15,124 nt of DNA, taken from DAIPHL01 sp036771375. GTDB lineage: Bacteria > Synergistota > Synergistia > Synergistales > Synergistaceae. The stretch lies in NCBI GenBank assembly GCA_036771375.1, contig DAIPHL010000041.1, positions 1 through 15,124 of the forward strand, in the 5' to 3' direction. The position numbers and the translations under genes are program-made. Shown here one piece after another: positions 1-5,891 of the stretch (positions within the stretch are counted from its first letter, which is position 1; each line of letters opens with the position of its first letter). Under the pieces are notes generated by a model. It made no database searches, was not told the origin of the DNA, and was given only the letters and a program-made list of their open reading frames with translations.

Positions 1-64
1 GGTCGGCGACGGGTTGCGGACAGGATAGACCTCTTGCATCGACGAACATTTCCTTATCCGACAT
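1..64 (-). CDS. yedF: TusA/YedF-family sulfur/selenium carrier protein, N-terminal fragment
   Basis: Reading minus from position 64 gives 21 codons before the window edge. They contain V-D-A-R-G-L-S-C-P-Q-P-V, the hallmark N-terminal strand and CPxP motif of the TusA/SirA fold, where the Cys carries persulfide or selenium. A strong GAGGAGGGG Shine-Dalgarno lies about 8 nt before this ATG. A second in-frame ATG at 70..68 abuts the SD too closely to be preferred. The start lies 14 nt after the yedE stop codon. In many anaerobes the YedE transporter pairs with the selenium-metabolism protein YedF, which has an N-terminal TusA domain and a C-terminal DsrE-like domain. That pairing is why I favour YedF. 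With only the N-terminus visible, a plain TusA protein (about 80 aa) cannot be excluded. The protein would be cytoplasmic. Confidence 0.75.
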   Translation of the reverse strand, partial: MSDKEMFVDARGLSCPQPVAD

Positions 65-78
65 TGACATCCCCTCCT

Positions 79-1161
79 CTAGTCGATCCTGGCGATGAAA
101 AGCCAGCCGACGGCAAGGCAGAAAATCAGGCCGACAACGGTGGCCGGAACTCCAAACGCGCCGACACCGGCTCCGGACGAAGCCAAACTGAAGTTGTGGG
201 CGAACGCGGCTCCCACAAGCATTCCGAGGGAAAAAACCCCAGCGTCGGCGTCGCCTTCTCCCGCCATGATCAATTGCCTTCCCGGACAACCTCCCGCAAG
301 GGTAAAAGCGAGCCCGGAGAGCACCATGCCGAAAAAGTTCCACGTCTGCATGGTGTGGGCGACAGGCTGACCGGTCAATCCCGGCTTGAAGAAACCGAAG
401 GCGAAATTGGCCACGAGGGCCGTTGCGATGAACGCGAGAACCCCGTTAAAAAGATGGGGATCCCGCAGCATAATGAGGTCTCGAATGGCTCCCACCGTAC
501 AGAATCTGCTGCGCTGCGCCAGATAGCCGACGAAAAGCCCGACCGCAAGAGAGAGCGTTATCGGCGCATGTTTGGCTCCGGGACCTTCGGAGGAAAAAAA
601 GATCGGGCCGGTCGCGTCCTTTCCAAACAGAGGATGAAAAAACAGAAGCAAAAGAAGCGCGACGGCCGCAAGGGGAAGCAGGCTACCCGCGGGCCTGGGA
701 GAGGGTTTTGCCGCACCGAGGGTAAAACCTCTGGAGAGAAAGAACACGCCGATGCAAATGCCGGCCACCAATCCCGCCAGTCCCGCAATCGCGTTCCAGT
801 CTCCTCCGGCCAGGCGAAGATAAGTCCGCCATGGACAACCGAGAAAGACAAGCGCCCCGATCATGGCGAAAAAGCCCAGGAAAAAACGCACCACCTGGGA
901 CGAGCCGCCACGAGGCCTGTGCTCTCCAAACAGAAGGGAAGAAAGATAGGCACCGATGATAAATCCGGGAATTTCAGGACGAATGTACTGCACGACCGCG
1001 GCTCTGTGAAGGCCGACCGCTCCCGCGATGTCGCGGGTGAAGCAAGCCACACATATGCCCATGTTACCCGGATTGCCAAGTTTGACGAGAACGACCGCAA
1101 GGACTCCGATGAGCCCGCCCGCCAGAAGCGGACCACGACGGGACATGAGAAACCGATCCAT
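79..1161 (-). CDS. yedE: YedE-family (YeeE/YedE) selenium-type membrane transporter
   Basis: This 360-aa polytopic membrane protein has about ten hydrophobic segments. The YeeE/YedE family imports sulfur compounds, and the YedE branch is associated with selenium metabolism. Family motifs visible are G-N-M-G-I-C-V-A-C-F (residues 32-41), F-L-G-C-P-W-R (106-112), R-S-R-F-C-T-V-G-A-I-R (217-227) and A-G-G-C-P-G-R-Q (279-286). The recurring cysteines (about 37, 40, 109, 221, 282) are of the kind that relay thiol or selenol groups in YeeE structures. I chose the ATG at 1161 because GGAGG lies 9 nt upstream and homology begins about here; the frame stays open to 1317, but that part has no SD and no family similarity. 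The gene follows deaD by 192 nt and is followed at once by the yedF/tusA-like start, so the two probably form a selenium uptake and carrier pair. The substrate is inferred from family and neighbour. Confidence 0.85.
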   Translation of the reverse strand: MDRFLMSRRGPLLAGGLIGVLAVVLVKLGNPGNMGICVACFTRDIAGAVGLHRAAVVQYIRPEIPGFIIGAYLSSLLFGEHRPRGGSSQVVRFFLGFFAMIGALVFLGCPWRTYLRLAGGDWNAIAGLAGLVAGICIGVFFLSRGFTLGAAKPSPRPAGSLLPLAAVALLLLLFFHPLFGKDATGPIFFSSEGPGAKHAPITLSLAVGLFVGYLAQRSRFCTVGAIRDLIMLRDPHLFNGVLAFIATALVANFAFGFFKPGLTGQPVAHTMQTWNFFGMVLSGLAFTLAGGCPGRQLIMAGEGDADAGVFSLGMLVGAAFAHNFSLASSGAGVGAFGVPATVVGLIFCLAVGWLFIARID

Positions 1162-1260
1162 CAAAAACACCCTCCTCGAGAAAGGACCAGCCGTCGGCCC
1201 GGGAGGACCGACCGAATCGCGGGCGATGATCCGCCCGACGTAGGACACACTCGGTGAAAC

Positions 1261-1274
1261 GCGCACACGTGCGC
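1261..1274. other. Small GC hairpin between deaD and yedE
   Basis: GCGCA and TGCGC pair around a 4-nt loop. On the minus strand the element is followed only by GTTTC, so it would be at best a weak terminator or an RNA processing hairpin between the deaD stop codon and the yedE start. No confident promoter for yedE was found in the 192-nt gap. Confidence 0.3.
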
Positions 1275-1353
1275 CTGAACACATCACGTCAGACCATTTC
1301 ATCACCACCCCTTTCAAGAGAAAGTCTTGCAGACGGCTCTCCTCTCACCCACT

Positions 1354-3144
1354 TCAAGAGAACCTTCTGCCTCTGTATCGCTCGTTTTCGCCTTTACGCG
1401 TCCTTCCGTAGGAATGCCCCTTCTCCTTCCGTTCAGCACGTTCCCTCTGATACTGGCGACCCTCTCCTTCTCTCGCGATGCTCCTTATCGCCGTGCAGAT
1501 CAGGCCTTCCCTCGCCATCTTCGATTTGTGCGAATCGAGCAGTTGGGCCGCCCTCGCCGACAGTTCGATCGTGGCGGAGTTTTCACGGAGACGTATGTTG
1601 CCGACGTCGTCACGGTTGATTCCCATGGAACGGCAGATCGCACCGAGCAGGGGTCCCACCTCCCAGCCCTCGTTGCGCCCCGCACCAAGCTGAAGCTGAA
1701 CGCCTCCATCCATTCCGGCACGATACTGTCTGGAGGGCATGGTTCCAAAACGACCCTTGTTCGTGAAACCCGCTTTCGAGTCGAAACGGCCTTTGTCGCG
1801 GCTCATCTCGGCCTCGACATCGGCCCGAATCGAGTAACCCTGAGGTTGGTCCCCGCTTGCTTTGGCGAGAAGGCCGGCCACCATGATACGAGCATCCTCC
1901 CGATCCAAGATCTCGTCGGCCCAAGCCTGATATTCGTCGGATTCGAGGGCGTGATCCAGAATCAGGGTCTCGAACCGCCCCTTGGCCTGTCCCTGTATTT
2001 CGGATGCATCCGGTGCGGGAATAATCTCCATCTGGAGATTCGAACCATGGATCATATGTTTGAACTGGCGCGCTTCTCGGCTCGTGAGCAACACGAGGTT
2101 CGACCCCTCGTGTCCGGCTCGTCCGGTACGCCCGCTACGATGGACGAAGGCTTCGAGATTGCCCGGAAGCCCAAACTGAATCACATGGCTCACTCCGTCG
2201 ATGTCAAGGCCTCGTGCCGCGACGTCCGTCGCGACGAGAATGGAGACCCGCCCTCCCCGAAGCGACGCAAGGGCCGTGTTCCTCTCCCTCTGGCTCATGT
2301 CTCCATGTATGGCACAGGCACGAAACCCCTCGTCGCAAAGCTTGTCTGATATATCCTGTGTCTCCACCTTGGTCGCGCAGAAGATCAGGGTACGTGAAGG
2401 ATTCTCCCACAACAGAACGTTTGCGAGACCTTCGTACCGTTTCCGCGCCGGGATGATGTACGTCTTCTGTTTTATATCCTCGTGGCAGGCCACATCGGCG
2501 ACTAAAGAGATTTTACGGGGGGCATCGAGATACCGGCGGGCGAGAGAGACCACCTCCGGCGGCATGGTGGCGGAGAAGAGCCATGTCTTTTCGAGGTTCT
2601 CCATCGTCTGCATGATCGCCTCCAGCTCTTCCCGAAAACCCATGTCCAGCATATGGTCGCCTTCGTCGAGGACCAGAATACGAACACCGTCCGCCTTGAA
2701 CGATCCCCTGCGAAGATGATCGAGCACACGGCCCGGCGTCCCGACCACGGCCGTCGCTCCCTCCCGGAGAGAGCGCACCTGTCGCTCCATGTCCAAACCG
2801 CCGACAAGCGTCGCCACGCGAGCGCCCATCTCGGCACCGAGCCATGCGAATTCCCGCGCCGTCTGCTGCGCGAGCTCCCTCGTCGGTGACAGAACGAGCA
2901 CCTGCGGCTCTCTGGTGACCATATCCATCTGATTGTATATCGGCAGGGCGAAGGCAAGGGTCTTGCCGGAACCGGTGCGTGCCTGGACGATCAGGTCTCC
3001 CTCCGTCAGAGATTCATCCTCCAGGATACGGACCTGTACGGGCATGGGGGATTCGAAACCCTTTTTGGAGATCGCCCTTAGCAGCTCGGGGCGAAGGTTG
3101 AAATCCGAAAAACCGCTGGTTGTTTCCTTTTTTTCTGTAGTCAT
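1354..3144 (-). CDS. deaD: DEAD-box ATP-dependent RNA helicase with DbpA-type RNA-binding domain (DeaD/CsdA-like)
   Basis: This 596-aa cytoplasmic RNA helicase would act in ribosome assembly and in unwinding structured mRNA, notably in the cold. Motifs in order are a Q-motif region around residues 12-37, A-R-T-G-S-G-K-T (55-62), P-T-R-E-L (87-91), T-P-G-R (136-139), motif II (160-163), S-A-T (191-193), the ATDVAARGLDI block (305-315) and H-R-S-G-R-T-G-R (335-342). A DbpA-type RNA-binding domain follows near residues 470-540 (VGPLLGAICRSMGI), and the tail is Arg/Glu/Lys/Gly-rich. Motif II reads D-E-G-D rather than D-E-A-D. The start at 3144 has GGGAGG 5 nt upstream; longer in-frame starts reach into the promoter at 3307-3336. 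The length and domain order match DeaD/CsdA better than the shorter RhlE or DbpA. The long leader fits known cold-shock helicase genes, but cold regulation here is an inference. Confidence 0.92.
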   Translation of the reverse strand: MTTEKKETTSGFSDFNLRPELLRAISKKGFESPMPVQVRILEDESLTEGDLIVQARTGSGKTLAFALPIYNQMDMVTREPQVLVLSPTRELAQQTAREFAWLGAEMGARVATLVGGLDMERQVRSLREGATAVVGTPGRVLDHLRRGSFKADGVRILVLDEGDHMLDMGFREELEAIMQTMENLEKTWLFSATMPPEVVSLARRYLDAPRKISLVADVACHEDIKQKTYIIPARKRYEGLANVLLWENPSRTLIFCATKVETQDISDKLCDEGFRACAIHGDMSQRERNTALASLRGGRVSILVATDVAARGLDIDGVSHVIQFGLPGNLEAFVHRSGRTGRAGHEGSNLVLLTSREARQFKHMIHGSNLQMEIIPAPDASEIQGQAKGRFETLILDHALESDEYQAWADEILDREDARIMVAGLLAKASGDQPQGYSIRADVEAEMSRDKGRFDSKAGFTNKGRFGTMPSRQYRAGMDGGVQLQLGAGRNEGWEVGPLLGAICRSMGINRDDVGNIRLRENSATIELSARAAQLLDSHKSKMAREGLICTAIRSIAREGEGRQYQRERAERKEKGHSYGRTRKGENERYRGRRFS

Positions 3145-3306
3145 GTAGACCTCCCATAATTCGCTTCCGTACAAAATCCTCAGGAGCGGAACGCAAAACA
3201 GGGCGGTTATGACGCGCCGTCTTCTTAAGGATTGCTGCATATGGAACGCGCAATTGATGCCAAACCTTTGTCGACACAGAATCGTCCGGGCTTGGGCTGA
3301 TTTATC

Positions 3307-3336
3307 ATCATACCACAAAAAAGACCGATTCGTCAA
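3307..3336 (-). promoter_or_regulatory. Sigma-70-like promoter of deaD
   Basis: On the minus strand, TTGACG (3336..3331), an 18-nt spacer and TATGAT (3312..3307) make a good housekeeping promoter. Transcription would start near 3300, leaving a leader of about 155 nt before the deaD ATG at 3144. Confidence 0.7.
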
Positions 3337-3732
3337 AAAAGCGGAGAGGGCTTTCGTTCGCGCCGATCAAGTCCGTTCAGATCGAAAACGATGGGATCCC
3401 GGCGGAAACGTGCGAAAAACGCGCCGGCGCGCGCTTTGCCTCCGCGGATTCGCATTCCGTGGGGTTTCGCGCGTCTTCAAGACCCACGAACACGCTACGA
3501 TTTGAGATTTTTCTCCTTTGTGAATCGTCGTTTTCTCATGATTTTTTCGCGACCTCGTGCGATGACGTTCATCATGACGGAGGCGAAGCCGCCTGTCCAT
3601 CTCCGCCGGTTCTTCGCAACGTCAGGCGAAAAGAGACCGTGCGCGTTACGACGGGCCGACGAATCCCGATTTTTCCGTCGAAATCCGAAAGACGCGTCGC
3701 CTGCCCGGACGGCTCCGTCCATACATATTGCA
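3337..3732. other. Intergenic stretch between the divergent deaD and ribU promoters; no gene recognised
   Basis: About 400 bp without a supportable gene. Several open frames cross it on both strands, but none has a convincing Shine-Dalgarno or a familiar motif, and their Arg/Pro/Ser-rich translations look like chance. Small inverted repeats occur: GATGA/TCATC near 3561, AGGCG/CGCCT near 3580, and GGACG/CGTCC at 3707-3720 just before the ribU promoter. None is followed by a T-run. A small RNA cannot be excluded. Confidence 0.5.
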
Positions 3733-3760
3733 TTGACATCGAAATCGCGAGTGATATACT
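3733..3760 (+). promoter_or_regulatory. Strong sigma-70-like promoter of ribU
   Basis: A consensus TTGACA (3733-3738) is separated by 16 nt from TATACT (3755-3760). The expected start is near 3767, about 205 nt before the ribU ATG. That leader is unusually long and is described separately. Confidence 0.75.
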
Positions 3761-3766
3761 CGCCGT

Positions 3767-3965
3767 GATAAACGGAATCAACGGACTCCATGCGCAACGG
3801 GATTTCGATCCAAAACCGGCACATACGGGCGAGCCCCCAATGGTGACAATCGGCCGGTTGGCTAACGGTAGGGACGAGAAGATGTTTTCCGTCGTATCAA
3901 CCGGAGGATGACTCGACGGTCTTCATCGGACACCTTCAACTTTTGACGTCAATCATACCGGGAGG
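3767..3965 (+). promoter_or_regulatory. Candidate structured cis-regulatory leader (possible diverged flavin-type riboswitch) of ribU
   Basis: The leader has a GGAT-TTCG-ATCC hairpin (3800-3811). The segment 3853-3860 (GCCGGTTG) can form two mutually exclusive 7-bp helices: with AACCGGC upstream (3814-3820) or with CAACCGG downstream (3898-3904). Such a swap is typical of switching leaders. In order, it shows ACCGGC, AGCCC, GGTGACAAT, ACGGTA and GAGAAGATG, which recall blocks of the FMN element in the same order. The diagnostic 5' half (GGGGCAGGGTG...TTCCC) and the closing P1 helix are missing. I therefore call a structured leader, not an FMN riboswitch. A perfect palindrome TTGACGTCAA (3943-3952) lies just before the SD GGAGGAG (3961-3967). 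Confidence 0.35.
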
Positions 3966-3971
3966 AGTTTT

Positions 3972-4625
3972 ATGGACACCCTCAGCCGCACAAGAAAACT
4001 GACCACCGTCGCCATGCTCTGTGCCATGGCGTTTGCGTCCGTCCTCATCTTTCGAATCCCCGTCGTTTTGTTTCTCAAGTACGAACCCAAGGATGTGATC
4101 ATCGCCATTGGAGGGTTTATCTTCGGCCCCCTGACGGCGCTTGGCATCTCCTTCGTCGTTTCTTTCGTAGAGATGCTGACCATCAGCGACACCGGTCTCT
4201 TCGGCTTTTTCATGAACGTCGTCGCAAGCGCTTCGTTCGCCTGCACGGCGTCTTGGATCTACGGCAGAAAACACACATTCCAGGGCGCTCTTCTGGGCAT
4301 GCTCTGCGCCACTCTGCTCACAACCGCCGTGATGTTGGGTTGGAACTACCTGATCGTCCCTCTTTATACCGGTTATCCCAGGGAAGCCGTTCTGAAACTC
4401 CTCTTGCCGGCGTTCCTGCCGTTCAATCTACTGAAGTGTGGACTCAACACGACCTTCATCCTCCTGCTGTACAAACCGCTCGTAACGATCCTGAGAAACG
4501 CCGGTCTCGTCGCGGATTCGGGCCATACACTCGACAGACGGGGCTACGCGATGCCTGCTTTCGTCGGCACGCTGATCCTCTCCGTCTGCATCATCATCTT
4601 CATGGCCATGCAGAAAACGACCTGA
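3972..4625 (+). CDS. ribU: Riboflavin ECF transporter S-component (RibU/FmnP-like)
   Basis: This 217-aa integral membrane protein with about six helices is the substrate-binding subunit of an energy-coupling factor transporter, expected to bind riboflavin or FMN from outside. Features resembling RibU/FmnP are L-K-Y-E-P-K-D-V after the first helix (35-42), F-G-P-L (51-54), W-N-Y-L-I-V-P-L-Y (124-132) and L-P-F-N-L-L-K (149-155). The LPFN-hK signature is characteristic of RibU. GGAGGAG lies 4-5 nt before the ATG. No EcfA or EcfT gene is adjacent, so the energising module would be shared and encoded elsewhere, as in group II ECF systems. The gene has its own strong promoter and long leader. It ends 17 nt from the convergent gpt stop with no clear terminator between them. 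Substrate assignment rests on motif recall; another vitamin is less likely. Confidence 0.82.
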   Translation: MDTLSRTRKLTTVAMLCAMAFASVLIFRIPVVLFLKYEPKDVIIAIGGFIFGPLTALGISFVVSFVEMLTISDTGLFGFFMNVVASASFACTASWIYGRKHTFQGALLGMLCATLLTTAVMLGWNYLIVPLYTGYPREAVLKLLLPAFLPFNLLKCGLNTTFILLLYKPLVTILRNAGLVADSGHTLDRRGYAMPAFVGTLILSVCIIIFMAMQKTT

Positions 4626-4642
4626 GGAAATTCAAAAAGAGT

Positions 4643-5140
4643 TCAAAGCGTATCCACGATGGGCGCCACGAAAGAGGTGGTCGTGAAAGAATCCCAGGGG
4701 AAGAGGATCCATGTATCCTGGCTGACTTCCATGATGAAAGAATCCACCATCGGGCGCCCTTCCGGTTTTGCGTAGACCGTCGCGAAGTGCGTATCAGGGA
4801 ACATCCTCCTCACCTCGCCGGCCGTCTTGCCGGTATCAACCAGATCATCGACGATCAACCACCGATCGTCCACAGAGGCGAGATCAGGCCGCTTGAGCAC
4901 GTTCAACTCCCCTTGCGTACGCAACGTATAGCTCGAGATACACACCGTGTCGACCACACGGATGTCGAGCTCCCGAGCGATGATCGCAGCCGGGACCAGT
5001 CCCCCCCTCGCGATCGCGACGATCCTGCTCCAATCCTTGCGAACGCGCAGGAGCTTTCCCGCAAGCGCGCGGCAGTCGTTCTGAAGCTGTTCCCATGATA
5101 TCGAAAAGGTCTTGTGATAACGTTCGGACAAATCGGTCAT
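4643..5140 (-). CDS. gpt: Xanthine-guanine phosphoribosyltransferase
   Basis: This 165-aa cytoplasmic purine-salvage enzyme converts guanine, xanthine or hypoxanthine plus PRPP to the nucleotide. The line-up with E. coli Gpt (152 aa) is clear from memory: I-A-R-G-G-L-V-P (43-50), D-T-V-C-I-S-S-Y (64-71), the PRPP loop V-D-D-L-V-D-T-G-K-T-A (97-107), A-K-P-E-G-R-P (124-130) and Q-D-T-W-I (141-145). The start at 5140 follows a G-rich but poor SD (GGGGGG). In-frame upstream codons to 5254 show no family similarity. The gene lies 129 nt downstream of hdeD on the same strand and may be co-transcribed with it. It converges on ribU. Confidence 0.93.
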   Translation of the reverse strand: MTDLSERYHKTFSISWEQLQNDCRALAGKLLRVRKDWSRIVAIARGGLVPAAIIARELDIRVVDTVCISSYTLRTQGELNVLKRPDLASVDDRWLIVDDLVDTGKTAGEVRRMFPDTHFATVYAKPEGRPMVDSFIMEVSQDTWILFPWDSFTTTSFVAPIVDTL

Positions 5141-5269
5141 CCGTTTCCCCCCATCCCCGATGCGCCCTTTGTAAAATGTAACAGAGACGAAAACCAAAGG
5201 ACTCCAGGACCCCCGCCGAAAAACACGGATACGACCTCGAATCTTCCCGGGCAATCCAGACCTCGTGCC

Positions 5270-5836
5270 TTATCTCTGCTGTTTTCGCCCCGTGCTCCTC
5301 GTCGGGTAGATCGTTTTCCCCTCCATAATGACGAGAACCCCCATACCGATGAGCGACGCACCGGTCAAGAGGGCAATCGCGACCCCCGCCACGAACGGAT
5401 TCGCGAGAAGTATTCCGGCCACAAGCATGATGAGGATCGCGCTCGCAAGCATCAACCACCACTTCTCCACTCCCGCTTCTTTGAGCTTGAAGGCGATGAA
5501 GACGCGAATTCCTCCTGTCATGAGCATCCACGCCCCGACGAGCGTCGTGACGGTGAAGATCGCAAGCCCGATATGGGAGAGAAACAGAACCCCCACGACG
5601 ATGTCGACGATCGCGAGCGGCAACATCCAACCCGGTCTCTGAGGATTGTTCCTCATGGAAACATAGGGGACGAGATGATTCAATCCACAGAACAACAGCC
5701 CGACCCCCATGAAAATCGCCGTGGTCACCAAAACGACAAAAGGATAGAGCAGCGAAAGGACGCCGAGAACCACCAAAATCGCTCCCGTGGTGAAAAAAGT
5801 CCATCTTGCGGTCTTGTTGAAATCGTAGGCTTCCAT
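5270..5836 (-). CDS. hdeD: HdeD-family (DUF308) six-helix membrane protein
   Basis: This 188-aa inner-membrane protein has about six transmembrane helices in pairs (roughly residues 13-33, 36-55, 70-88, 90-112, 128-147, 149-170) and a short basic C-terminal tail. Length, helix spacing and the G-A-W-M-L-M-T-G-G-I-R segment after the fourth helix match the HdeD/DUF308 family. E. coli HdeD contributes to acid resistance at high cell density, but the biochemical function of the family is unknown and acid stress here is only an inference. The ATG is preceded by AAAGGAG at 8 nt spacing. A good promoter (5863-5891) lies just upstream, divergent from cobQ. Confidence 0.85.
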   Translation of the reverse strand: MEAYDFNKTARWTFFTTGAILVVLGVLSLLYPFVVLVTTAIFMGVGLLFCGLNHLVPYVSMRNNPQRPGWMLPLAIVDIVVGVLFLSHIGLAIFTVTTLVGAWMLMTGGIRVFIAFKLKEAGVEKWWLMLASAILIMLVAGILLANPFVAGVAIALLTGASLIGMGVLVIMEGKTIYPTRSTGRKQQR

Positions 5837-5844
5837 GGTATCAT
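5817..5844 (+). promoter_or_regulatory. Possible promoter of cobQ
   Basis: TTGAAA (5817-5822), a 16-nt spacer and TATCAT (5839-5844) would start transcription near 5851. This lies inside the hdeD 5' end, facing away from it. If used, it leaves about 12 nt before the ATG at 5863 or about 66 nt before the GTG at 5917. Only moderate consensus match. Confidence 0.35.
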
Positions 5845-5862
5845 CTCCTTTGAACGTGAGTT

Positions 5863-5891
5863 ATGATAGACGAATCGAAAGGCAAATACAA
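5863..5891 (-). promoter_or_regulatory. Sigma-70-like promoter of hdeD
   Basis: On the minus strand, TTGTAT (5891..5886), a 17-nt spacer and TATCAT (5868..5863) precede the hdeD ATG (5836) by about 26 nt, giving a short leader that contains the SD. The -10 overlaps the first possible cobQ start codon (5863). This is one reason to consider a cobQ start further downstream. Confidence 0.55.

Noticed and set aside
34..1257. 407-codon open frame on the plus strand opposite yedE
   Set aside because: It is antisense to a clear transporter gene; its product is a charged, low-order Arg/Lys/Glu-rich sequence typical of the reverse complement of G+C-rich coding DNA, with no SD or motif.
1327..2349. 340-codon open frame on the plus strand opposite deaD
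   Set aside because: Fully antisense to well-conserved helicase motifs; no recognisable domain.
3145..3336. Upstream in-frame extension of deaD (start at 3336)
   Set aside because: The extension covers the -10 and -35 elements and has no SD, whereas the ATG at 3144 has GGGAGG at good spacing and is where the family homology begins.
3767..3884. Calling a canonical FMN, TPP or THF riboswitch before ribU
   Set aside because: The invariant 5' half of the FMN element and its closing helix are absent, and no TPP or THF signature is seen. Kept only as a low-confidence structured leader.
3459..3911. 150-codon plus-strand frame in the deaD-ribU gap
   Set aside because: It runs through the ribU promoter and leader, has no SD, and its composition looks random.
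3902..3946. Mini-ORF starting at GGAGGATG in the ribU leader
   Set aside because: The SD directly abuts the ATG with no spacing and the 12-codon product has no notable content.
5114..5866. 250-codon plus-strand frame opposite hdeD
   Set aside because: Antisense to a clear six-helix membrane protein; highly charged chance translation.
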